From Mitragyna speciosa (taxonomy: Eukaryota > Streptophyta > Magnoliopsida > Gentianales > Rubiaceae): 64,000 nucleotides of DNA. Within the stretch, counting starts at the first letter, position 1; each line of letters opens with the position of its first letter. The notes beneath the pieces are model-generated. The model was not told the DNA's origin. It saw nothing but the letters and a program-made list of their open reading frames with translations, and made no database searches. The stretch covers positions 10,046,558-10,110,557 of the forward strand of contig CM045555.1 of assembly GCA_024721245.1 (NCBI GenBank), written 5' to 3'. Both the position numbers and the translations under genes were made by a program. Of the stretch, positions 45,108 through 55,545 are shown one piece after another.

Positions 45108-45900
45108 TTAAATATGACGGTCCAGTTTGCTGGACATGCACCTAGTTTGCTTGGGTAAATGCAAATGCGAAGTCTGGTTTGCCAAATTTGGAAAATAAAC
45201 GTGAAGGTCTAGTTTACTGGACATGCACCCAGTTTGCTGGGGTGATATGCAATACAAAGTTTGGTTTGCCAAACTTGAAAAATAAATGTAAAAGGTCCAG
45301 TTTGCTGGACATGCACCCAGTTTGCTGGGGTGATATGCAATACAAAGTTTGGTTTGCCAAACTTGAAAAGTAAACGTGAAAGGTCCAGTTTGCTGGACAT
45401 GCACCCAGTTTGCTGGGGTGAAATGCAATGCAAATTTTGGTTTGCCAAACTTGAAAAATAAACGTGAAAGGTCCAGTTTGTTGGACATGCACCCAATTTG
45501 CTGGGGTGAAATGCAATGCAAAGTCCGGTTTGCTAGACTTGGAAAAGTAAACATGAAAGGTCCAGTTTGCTGGACATGCACCCAGTTTGCTGGGATGAGA
45601 AGCAATGCGAAGTCCGATTTACCAGACTTGAAGAATAAACGTAATGATTCAGTTTACTGGACATGCACCCAGTTTGCTGGGGTGAGATGCAATGCAAAAT
45701 CTGGTTTGCCAGACTTGAAAAATAAATGTGATGGTCCAGTTTGCTAGACATGCACCCAGTTTACTGGGGTGATATGCAATACACTGTTTGGTTTGCCAAA
45801 CTTGAAAAATAAACGTGAAAGTTCAGTTTGCTGGACATGCACCCAGTTTGCTGGGGTGATATACAAGAAAATTAAACATGAAAGGTCCAATTTGCTGGAT
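45108..45900 (-). repeat. Satellite-like array, 87-89 bp unit, about 9 copies
   Basis: The marker gacatgcac starts at 45133, 45220, 45308, 45396, 45484, 45573, 45660, 45747 and 45834, giving spacings of 87, 88, 88, 88, 88, 89, 87, 87 and 87. Each unit pairs ccagtttgctggacatgcac with ccagtttgctggggtga and a ggtttgccaaacttgaaaaataaacgtg segment. All three minus-strand frames stay open over much of it because 88 is not a multiple of three, so those frames are not proteins. Confidence 0.92.
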
Positions 45901-47736
45901 GTGCATGGAAAAGGTTTTTTTTTTTTTTTAAGTCGAAAAGCAGCCTACAAAGCAATATGAAACACCCAATTTACTAGATTAATTCATGAAAAAGATTAAA
46001 CTATTGAAAGCATTTTACAAAGCATTTTGATTGATGATTTTTTTTTTGTAACATATCAAAAAATCTATTTGAAAGAAATAAATAAGTGAATAAATAAAAT
46101 CTTATACCAAAAATTTGCTCCAATATAAATGAAGTGAAATCAATTTGAAATCCATCCCTTAAAATTTGCCCCAGTGTAAATTTGAAATTAGTCCTTCCCA
46201 AGACGGGGTTAGGACATGCGATATTAGAATCAATGTGAAACAATTTTTTTTTTTGAAAAAATTGCCCCATTATCAAATTTAAAATCAATCTTTGACTGGA
46301 ATAATACTCCACTTAGACCATGACTAGCTACGAAAGACTTGCCCCAGTCTTCTCTTTTTTTATGGAACATCAATGACGAACATATGATTTTACCTGCAGT
46401 TGGAAAATGAAAAGATGATTAAACAGTGTGCCGCCACCGTGTAATCCCTCAGGCTTTGTGAAACATGTAAACATGAGTTCTTGGCGCCGACATCTAATCC
46501 CAAATCCATCTCTGTGAGCCATTTCTGATCTTTGCAATCCATTAGCATCCACCAATTGTCTTTTCACTATGACTTGCAAACATCGACTGCCGTGATTTTT
46601 TATGATAAATTAAGAGGATTGTCTTTTGACACAAATCTAATGAATGACTGATGCAAAACAATTTATTTAATTTCATTACCTTCACCTATTATATATACAT
46701 ATACATGTACACATAGATATTTTATATAGTCATCACATTTGAAATCAAAACTACAAAATGGGAAAATAACACATCACAACAAGTAACAGTAAGTGTAAAA
46801 TAATTTTTGTCAAAAATAAGTTAAGAATTTCAACTGTAACAAAACAATTTATTCCACAGTGTTGAAACCAGGCTTTTGACCAAGAATATCACATTTGACC
46901 CTTTTGGATATCATCAACCAGAAGCTTGATACTACCAGAAGAAGAACAACCATGAAGAGAAAACCCAAGCGAACATAGTCACCAGCTCTTCAATTTCGTC
47001 ACTTCTCCTTTATCTGCTTCGTTTGTGTGCTCAAAATTTCCGCCTTAGTGCCCTTTCAGGTTTTCACTAAGGTTTCCCCTGCCCTTTCTTTTTTCTTTTC
47101 TCTTTTTCTTTTCTATTTTTTTCTTTTATTTTTTTTCTTCTTTCTTTTTCTCTTTTTTTTTTGTTTTGTTTGTTTTTCTTCTTTTTTTTTTCAGGCACCC
47201 TTTCAGGTTTTCACCTTTGCAAAGAAAGACATAGAACAACAATCATTCAAATCTTGAATGGTCATTTCCCATTTTCATTAAATCAGACTAGTATTTGAAA
47301 AATATTTGGCATCAGTAAGACAATCTTCTCTTGATAAACTTGAGATAGATATATTAACATCATATGCCCTTTTTGATTTGCAAACTTTCATATCAAAATT
47401 ATCACAAAATAAAGACGGAGGTCGGTAACATTCTCGGCTTTCAATATGGGGTCAGGTTAAGGTGTCTAAAAAGGTTAAGGCAGGAAAGCAGAATTTGTGA
47501 AAGGGTTGATTATCTTGAGGTTGCATTTCTCAGACTGAATTATCTCAGCTTTTATTTTCTTACTTTTGCTCTCTTTTCCTCTTTTTTTTTTTTTTAATTT
47601 GCCCCAGTTTATCACTTTCTCGTGGGTTTTCTTATTCTTTTTTTTTTATCATTTTCACACTTTTTTTCTTCTTTGTTTTACAAAAGACCAATAAAACAAA
47701 ATCTTGCCCCGGTGTGGGGTGCAACCATCTAGTGGG

Positions 47737-49058
47737 TTATGAAACGAAATTTATGGATTCTGAAAGCTCAAAGGGGAAAACTAGAGGAGAAGAATGTTTA
47801 AGGGAAAAGAAAGAAGGCCCGCCTTTGATTCGTCTCTTTTTTTTCGCAATAATTTTGAAAGAAAATTCACTAATCAAATGTAAAACTTTTTTACCAAGTC
47901 TGAATTGATGATTTGGGAAATTCTTGACCATCCATTTCTGCCTAGCACAAGACCTCCACCTGATAATACCTTCTTGACAATGAACGGACCTTGCCAATTT
48001 GGAGCGAATTTCCCTTTTGCCTTCTTCTTGAATAGGAAGAATTCGCTTCAAAACCTTGTCTCCAATCTCGAATTGGCGAGGTTTGACTTTCTTCTGATAA
48101 GCACGGGCCATTCGTTTTTGGTAACACTGTCCGTGACAAACGGCATTTAACCGCTTTTCGTCGATCAATGACAACTGCTCATGACTGTTCTCTGACCCAT
48201 TCAACTTCTTCCAACTAAGCATCCATCAATATACGCAAGGACGGGATCTCAACTTCAGCAGGTATTACCGCCTCCATTCCGTACATTAAGAGAATAAGGA
48301 GTTGCCCCAGTAGAAGTCCTTATGGCAGTTCTATACCCCATCAATGCATAAGGCAGCTTCTCATGCCAATCTCTGTGTGTGTCAGTCATCTTTCGAATGA
48401 TCTTCTTCAAATTCTTGTTGGCAGCTTCCACAGCTCCGTTCATCTGGGGTCTATAAATAGCAGAATTTCTGTGATTGATTTTGAATTGTTCACACAACTC
48501 ATCCACCATGTCGTTGTTGAGATTTTTGGCATTATCAGTGATTAACGTCTCTGGCACTCCAAAACGACAGATGATATGATTTTTCAGAAAATCTGCCACG
48601 ACTTTCTTAGTCACATGCCTGTAAGATGCAGCCTCAACCCATTTGGTGAAATACTCTATTGCCACTAAGATGAATCGATGTCCATTTGAAGCAGGAGGAT
48701 CAATGGTTCCAATTACATCCATTCCCCACATCGAACATGGCCAAGGAGCAGTCATACTATGTAGTTCTGTAGGAGGAGCATGTATCACATCACCATGCAT
48801 TTGGCATTTAATACACCTTCGAACAAAATCTACACAGTCGTGCTCCATAGTAAGCCAAAAATATCCCATTCTCATGATCTTCTTAGCCAACAAATGCCCA
48901 TTCATGTGTGGTCCACACACACCACTGTCAATTTCTTTCATCATCTGATGGGCCTCTTCTTTATCAACACATCTTAATAGACCCAAGTCAGACGTTTTCT
49001 TGTACAGTATTTCTCCATTCAAAAAGAATTTTGAAGACATTCTGCGTAAAAAACCTTT
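47737..49058 (-). pseudogene. Ogre B integrase (broken)
   Basis: The frame from 49040 reads MSSKFFLNGEILYKK, the zinc-binding region (EIDSGVCGPHMNGH, CVDFVRRCIKCQ), the core (WGMDVIGTI, ETLITDNAKNLNND, AVEAANKNLKK: catalytic Asp, Asp, Glu all present) and TGATPYSL near 48270. After a frameshift the C-terminal part follows (LIDEKRLNAVCHGQ, QKRMARAYQKKVKPR, GDKVLKRILP; 48222-47737) with another shift near 48050. The first zinc-ligand His seems to be Asp (EIDSG, where relatives have E-x-H). Integrase would join the cDNA to the genome. A TGA (49059) separates it from the preceding linker. Confidence 0.88.
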
Positions 49059-49716
49059 TCAAACTGCACTAGCACCGGGAGGGTAGGACCCTGTTTTAAT
49101 GAATTCTTTGATATCATGATACCAAGGCCGACCGTCTGAAATTTCTTCTGTAACCCAACAGTGAGCTGGTTCCTCTTGAAGCCGTATTTGGATAGGCTCA
49201 ATCACCAATTTATCGGGATGTTTAATCATTGAAGACAAAGTAGCCAAGGCATCTGCAAACACATTACGTGTTCCGTGGAATGTACCGAAACTCCAAACTT
49301 ATGAACTTGGAAGCCAGGTTGATTAGACTGCAATGATAGGGAATGATTTTAGAATCCCGAGTTACCCATTGCTTGAGCGTCTGATGTACAAGCAAGTCGG
49401 AATCACTAAATGCCACCAAGTCTCTAACCTCCATCTCTAACGCCATCTTCAATCCAAGAATACAGGCTTCGTACTCGGCCATATTATTAGTGCAAGGAAA
49501 ACACAGCTTGGCAGTTGCAGGATAATGCTTCCCTTCGGGTGAAACTAGAACTGCACCGATTCCAGCCCCGAAAGCATTTGAAGCGCCATCAAAGAATAAT
49601 CTCCACCCCGAGTACTGCTCACTCATATCTTCAATTGCACCAACGAACAAGATTTCTTCATCTGGGAAATAAGTATTGAGTGGCTGGTAATCATTCTCTC
49701 TTGGATTTTCTGCCAA
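49059..49716 (-). pseudogene. Ogre B archaeal-type RNase H and linker
   Basis: The frame 49716-49264 contains WRLFFDGASNAFGAGIGAVL (Asp), NMAEYEACILGLKMALEM (Glu), LVAFSDSDLLVHQ (Asp) and then HCSLINLASKFISLEFRYIPR; the expected final NxxADALATL block is in the next frame (49262-49059, FADALATLSSMI), so a one-base shift at about 49263 splits the domain. A second RNase H of this archaeal-like class after the RT is a hallmark of the Tat/Ogre branch. The linker (IQIRLQEEPAHCWVTEE) leads to integrase. Confidence 0.87.
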
Positions 49717-51359
49717 GTGATCCTGCTATAGCCTGCCCTTTAATTGCCTTCTGCGTTGTGAAAATAATATCAAATTCAGAAAGAATCATTTGCCATTTGG
49801 CTATCCGTCCAGTAAGCATTGATTTTTCCAACAAATACTTTAAGGGATCAGAACGGGAAATGAGGTAGGTGGTGTGACTAAGCAAGTAATGCCTTAATTT
49901 TTGAACCGCTCAAGCCAATGCACAACAGCTTCTTTCCAGAAAAGAATAATTAGCCTCATACGCAGTAAATTTCTTATTGAGATAGTAGATGGCCTATTCT
50001 CTTTTTCTTGATTCATCGTGTTGCCCCAAAACACATCCTACAGCTTCGTCAAGCACAGATAAGTATATAATCAGAGGTCTACCAGGTTGGGGCGGCACTA
50101 AAATTGTAGGATTCGACAAGTAATCTTTAATCTTATCAAAAGCCTTTTGACAATCCTCATTCCATTTCATAGGTACATTTTTCTTCAACAATTTAAACAA
50201 AGGTTCACAAGTAGAAGTTGGTTGGGCGATGAACCTGCTAATAAAATTGATTCTTCCCAAAAAGCTTTTTACATCTCTTTGAGTCTTTGGAATTGGCATG
50301 TCGTGGATCGCTTTGACTTTAGCAGGATCTATCTCGATACCTTTCTTGCTGACAATGAACCCCAATAATTTGCCGGCTGGAGCTCCAAAAGCACACTTAG
50401 TAGGATTCAACATCAAATTGTATTTTCTCAATCTCTCAAACAATTTTCTCAAATCCATCAAGTGATCCTCGACCCTTTTACATTTTATTATGATGTCATC
50501 CACGTAAATCTCCATCTCTTTGTGGATCATATCATGAAACAAGGTGGTCATTATTCTTTGATAAGTGGCTCCAGTATTTTTTAATCCAAAAGGCATCACC
50601 CTATAGCAAAATATTCCCCAAGGGGTGACAAAAGCAATCTTCTCTCTATCTTCTTCTGCCATCAAAATCTGGTAATACTTCGAAAAACAATCTCCAAATG
50701 ACATGACCTCGTGTCCTGTGGTATTATCCAAAAGAATATGAATGTTCGATAGTGAAAAATCATCTTTTGGACTTGCCTTGTTAAGATCTCTATAATCCAC
50801 ACAAACTCGCACCTCTCCATTCTTCTTTGGGACAGGAATTGGATTTGAAAGCCAAATGGGATAATGAGACACCATAATGATCCCAGCATTGAGTTGTTTT
50901 ACAATTTGCTCCTTGATTTTAAGACTCATATCTGGTTTAAATTTGCGAGGCTTCTGCTTCACGAGTGGGACATTTGGATCCGTTGGCAATTTATGAACTA
51001 CTATGTCCGTAGAAATTCCAGCTACATCATCATATGACCATGCGAAAACATCTTGAAACAAAGTAAAAAATTCAATCATCTCTTGTTTTTGCTTCTTATT
51101 CAAGTGAATGCTGACTTTGATTTCCTTAAACTCTGTTTCAGTGCCAATGTTAATGGATTCTGTCTCTTCTAGGTTCGGTTTGGGTTTCTCTTCATATTGT
51201 TCAAGAGTTTTTGACAAAGATTCATATTCTCCCTCGGTATCAATCTCGTTTTGAATTTCATATTCCATAATTTCAAACTCACGAGAGATATCAAGATTGC
51301 AATGATCAACTTCTAGAATCGTGACATCCAAAGGGTCAAATAATTTTATTGATGGCCAT
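49691..51359 (-). pseudogene. Ogre B reverse transcriptase and first RNase H
   Basis: Long frame, probably exon 2 of pol. N-terminal acidic linker, then LFQDVFAWSYDDVAG, WLSNPIPVPKKNGEVRVCVDYRDLN, VMSFGDCFSKYYQILMA (motif A Asp), VMPFGLKNTGATYQRIM, EIYVDDIIIKCK (YVDD) and LLGFIVSKKGIEID; then RNase H from IIYLSVLDEAVGCVLGQHD. In-frame TAG at 49994-49996 and TGA near 49900 interrupt the RNase H, but the frame is kept through AIYYLNKKFTAYEANYS to 49691. The upstream Met at 51484 lies in the presumed intron, so it is not taken as the start. Confidence 0.9.
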
Positions 51360-51562
51360 CTGAAAAAAGATAAAACAAAATATACAAAAACAAATAAATA
51401 AAAAGAAATTATTGAAAACTGATGAGGAAAATTCTTCATTGCTTCAAATTTAGAAATAAACGGCAAATCAACAAAAGACATCATCTTTAGAAATAGGGAC
51501 CTTACTCAAGAACACATTCATCTTGAAACTCTATACCGAAAATGAAACATATTTTGACTTAC
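51360..51562 (-). other. Probable pol intron of Ogre B (boundaries tentative)
   Basis: On the minus strand a T-rich tract (51420-51363) ends in tttttttcag at 51360, a textbook acceptor just before the RT linker. Donor candidates upstream are cttgtaagt (GT at 51562-51561) and tgagtaagg (GT at 51504-51503). Splicing between protease and RT is known for Ogre elements. The exact donor cannot be chosen by eye. Confidence 0.6.
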
Positions 51563-52182
51563 AAGACGTTGACATATGCAAAAGGGACTAGAACCAAGAA
51601 ACAAAAGCAATCACTAAGCAAAATATCCTAAGTACAGCCCTATCTAAGCATGAGTCTGAACAAAAGACAATCCCCTAAATTTATCGAAACTCCCTTTGAA
51701 TTGGGAGATAATCAGCTGTCCAATTTTGAAGGGCACCCTTAGGAATTGTTGGAAATTTAGAAGATTCTGATGGAGTGACATCACAGATAGCTCCAACAAA
51801 CAACTGGGATATACTCAATTCGATCCCATTTGCAAAATTATCTTCATCAAGATAAGATATCACCACTCCAGATGAGCGAGGAAAAGTGTAGCATAATGGT
51901 GGAATATGCATCCCAAACCGCTTTCCTTCCTTTTCAACAAGCTTCCGATCCTTATCTCCCTCCTATCTTTCACAGTTGGATGAAATCCTAATCCAAATGT
52001 GTCCTTTGCATTGGGAGCTCTATTGGTTCCAGACGCCCTTGTAGATTTCTCCCGAGACCCTTTCCTATCTCATAACCTCCTCGAATCATTTCTTTAGCCA
52101 TCATGACACTGGCCTCAAATACATTTGCTCTGATGAATGATTCGTTCTTCACAACCCATCCCGTAGAGATAACATCTTCCAC
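51563..52182 (-). pseudogene. Ogre B G-patch-like segment and pro-pol linker
   Basis: The frame 52182-51988 contains MAKEMIRGGYEIGKGLGRNLQG, which fits the G-patch pattern (aromatic, then G-x-G-L-G-x-x-x-x-G), followed by LEPIELP. The next pieces, in other frames, are LGFHPTVKDR and MHIPPLCYTFPRSSGVV with ELSISQLFVGAI and LQNWTADYLP (51911-51681), known companions in Tat elements. At least two or three one-base shifts lie between 52185 and 51915. G-patch domains bind nucleic acid or helicase partners; in retroelements they sit next to the protease. Confidence 0.75.
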
Positions 52183-53609
52183 ACGATGAGCAGAAACTGA
52201 AGGTTTTCACTATCTCTTCCTTTTGAATTGGCATTGACCATCATTGCACAGTCATCTTCGACAAACACGGTGATTAATTGCTTATTTATAATGAATCTGA
52301 GCATTTGATGTAGCGAAGAAGGCACCAAGTTAGAAGTATGTATCCACGGTCTTCCCAATAGAACATTGTAAGCACCAGAGAAATCCATGACTTGACAAGA
52401 AACCTGAAACTGAGCTGGACCGACTTCTAAGACCAAATCGATTTCACCCATCGGCTCCCTCCTAATTCCATCAAAATCTCTTACCACAACAGTCGATGTG
52501 CGAAGTTTGACATCAGATAACCCAAATTTGACAATAGTAGCCCACGGAAAAATATTTAAAGCTGATCCATTATCCACCAAAACTCTTGGCAACAGTTTCC
52601 TATTACAACGCACCGATATGTACAATGCTTTGTTGTATGCAATCCCTTTTGCAGTCAAATCGTCGTCAGAGAAATTAATAGGAGTTGAGGTCAGAATGCT
52701 GCCTACAACATTGGAAAATTTATCAACAGGAATATCTTTAAAAACATGAGTCTCATTAAGCACTTTGAGTAAAGCTTCTCTGTGCAGCTCGGAAGTCAAG
52801 AGCAAGTTTAGGAAAGAGATACGAGCAGATGCCTTGTCTAGCTGTTCCACTATTCTGTATTCGCTTCTCTTAATCAATTTCAAAAAATCTAGAGCATCCT
52901 TTTTAGACACGAGTTGCTTAGGCAGCAGAGAATTCTCTTGAGCTTTGGGTTGAGCATTTGTCTCGGATTCTCTTAAAATTCTCCCAAACCTCGTGACAGC
53001 ATGCACTTCTTCTTTCAGCAACTTCTTATTCCGAATCAACAATGTAGGTTCCTCGTAATTCCACGGTACTTCCTGTAAACTATTCACGGGCATCTGTTCT
53101 GGAAATTCGAGCACAACAGGTTCAGGCATATCCAATTCAAAAGGAGGCAAGTCCAAGATGAATGGCTCAATACATCTTTCCAGCACAAAAGGCTCATCTT
53201 TCTCGAGCATTGATTGTTTTAACTCATTGTTGAAGATGTCATCCTTATCCTTTACTACTGGCACTTTAGCAAAAGACCCCTCCTTCATCTTGACCAAATC
53301 AACTTCTATTATGCTCTTGAACTCGTACTCATCCATAATATACGAAGCAGGATCATCGAATTCCTCATCAGCAGTGATGGCTCCTACAGTGTTTCCATGC
53401 TCTGGAAGAGGATTTTTGCTCATATTGGGTTCCTGCTCCTCCGATCTTCTGAGAACGATCTCTCCAGACTCAATCATGTCCTGAATTTGATTCTTTAGAG
53501 TCCAACAATTGGCTATTGAATGTCCTGGACTCCCTGAGTGGTACGCACAAATAGCATGGGGATTGTATCTTGCAAGTAAACCCTTATTATAAACCTTTGC
53601 TGGAATCAC
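52149..53609 (-). pseudogene. Ogre B gag C-terminus and aspartic protease
   Basis: A 486-codon open stretch. It starts with the zinc-knuckle-like block ICAYHSGSPGHSIANCWTLK and IQDMIESGEI typical of Tat/Ogre gag, then an acidic linker, then the protease: RVLVDNGSALNIFPW (Asp plus N-G-S in place of D-S/T-G), LEVGPAQFQVSCQVMDF and AYNVLLGRPWIH. The frame continues upstream into gag without shift but with stops. A frameshift at about 52185 separates it from the G-patch. Protease would mature the polyprotein; the catalytic Asp and following N-G-S look usable. Confidence 0.88.
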
Positions 53610-55195
53610 TCCAATCTTGGCAGCAGCTTTCAGTTGTTCATATAATTGGTCAATGGGACGGCCTAAATTGGTGCAAGTTCAGGGTGGCCTTTGGATTTGG
53701 TCTCGGTTGGCTTGAAATGGGTTTGGTGTGATGTGGATGTTGTTCTATTATGGTGGTCTTGGGTTATATGGAGGACGAGGATAATTTTGGAAAGTTGGTT
53801 GAGGAGCTGGTAATGAGACAGAATAATTTAGATAATTGAGTTGATGATGACGAGGCTGGGTGTTGGTGTGATAGACTGGTTGAGGATGGAGAGGTTGTTG
53901 GTAAGGGGTTATGTATGAAGGATAGTTTTGAATTCTGGGTCTAAAGAATGGGCCTTGATCCCATACAAAAGCAATCTCTCCTTCCTTCTTTTTGAACGGA
54001 GGTTTCTTCCCATTACTGCCTGAATTCTAATTTTGCAAAGCTTCTAACTACAGCTTCAATGCTATCACATTAACAATTTTGCCCGCCTTGACAAACTCAT
54101 CGTACTCCTCTAACTTGTTGATGATGGCAGAAAATGAACTTCCTGACATGCGAAAAATCTCCTCAAAATATGGCGGGTCATGGGCCTTAATGAAAGTTCG
54201 TACAATCTCCTCTTCATTCATGGGAGGTTCCACCTTGGCAGCCAACTTTCTCTAACGTTTGGCGTATGTCATGTGATCCTCTGAAGGCTTCCTCTTAGTA
54301 CTTTCCAGCGTAATTCGTGTTGGAGCTAATTCACAGTTGAATTCATACTGCTTAACAAAAGCCGTTGATAGATCTAACCAACTCTTTATTTCCTGAGGCT
54401 TCAAATTCGAATACCAGTCTAATGCATCACCCTCCAAACTCTTAGGGAACAGACACATTGAAAAATTCTCATTGTCTACCGGTTTGCCAAGTTTGTTGGC
54501 AAACATCTTGAGATGCGTCTTGGGATTTCCAGTTCCATCGTACTTAGTGAATTTAGGAGCTTTGAAGCCCAATGGCAACTGGACATCTGGAAAAAGACAA
54601 AGATCATCATAATTAACCCACCGTGCTTGTGTAGCCCTTGACTTTTCTTCATGAAATCCTCAAATCGATCCAATCTTTTCAGCAAATCTTTATCCACGGT
54701 TGTGGCATTTTCATCCATAGTTGGTTTTCCCTGAGAGGTTACATCCCAAACAAAAGGCTCTGCAACTTGATGATGAGGTACTTGAAGATTGGGTGAAATA
54801 TTTGGGTTGACATGTGGATGGGATTGGGGAATTGGATAATTAGGTAGGTTCGTTTGGACATAATTTGGATGCATGTGTAAAAGATCAGGGTTAAAATGGG
54901 CAGACGGTCCTTCAATAGGATTGGCAAAAGGTGAGACAGAAGCAGCTGACATATTGGTCGGGAGAGGAAATTGGTTAACCTGCTCGGGAGTATGGTCAAC
55001 TGTCGGCGCCGGGTTGTTCGGAGCACCACCACTGCTGTTTGCCACAAGTTGATCGATTACACGCCTTTGCAATGCCATTTCTGCACACAATTCATTAAAC
55101 TTGCCCAACACTTCACTCAACTGAGCTCCCAATGCAGAGAAATCCACAGACACTGCTTGAGTTGGCCTTTCTGAAACATCCGAAGTCGAACTCAT
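53610..55195 (-). pseudogene. gag: Ogre B gag, N-terminal and capsid part (broken)
   Basis: Start Met at 55195 (MSSTSDVSERPTQAVSVDF), preferred over 55210 because related gags begin close to the Ser-rich stretch. A helix (LGKFNELCAEMALQRRVIDQL) and a Pro/Asn-rich region follow. After a one-base shift near 54620 the capsid core reads LGFKAPKFTKYDGTGNPKTHL, LEGDALDWYSNLKPQEIKSW and STAFVKQYEFN. In-frame TAG stops occur at 54252-54254 and 54048-54050, with more in the Pro/Gln-rich segment to 53610. Gag builds the particle that packages the element RNA. Confidence 0.88.
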
Positions 55196-55545
55196 GTTTA
55201 TACGTTTCAAAACTTGATTTCGGGATCTGGTAACGATGGGGTTTCTTTGAAATGAAGCTATGATTTAAGATACCTGTAATGTGCATCAGAAAGAAAGAAG
55301 GTTTAGTCGCTCCATCGTCATTGTCACTATCAATTTTATTATCATAAAGAAAGAGAAAAAGATCAAAATTAGTAAATACGCAAATAATTCAGATGCATGT
55401 CCTAGGGGGTGCCCTTATTATGCCAAGGGTAGGCCTAACATGATGCAGCACTGTTGAAGTAGGGCCTGTTTACCAAACCTGTACTTTCGAATCAGAAAAA
55501 AGAAGACCATTTTTATTGATAGGTCTAAAATTTAAAATGCACTAT

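Larger units (their letters stand above)
44690..47736 (-). other. Ogre B 3' untranslated region
   Basis: A 3 kb non-coding section between integrase and the 3' LTR. From the LTR side: PPT and conserved block (44690-44900), 88-bp tandem array (45108-45900), units with aaaatttgccccagt (46110-46180), AT-rich DNA, and a pyrimidine-rich tract at 47075-47190. No gene is visible. Confidence 0.75.

Noticed and set aside
45108..45751. Several overlapping minus-strand frames with CMSSKLD-type repeats
   Set aside because: Products of the 88-bp array; the frame rotates because 88 is not a multiple of three.
45108..45900. Regular repeat spacing resembling a CRISPR array
   Set aside because: Whole 88-bp units are conserved with no unique spacers, and the context is a plant retrotransposon UTR.
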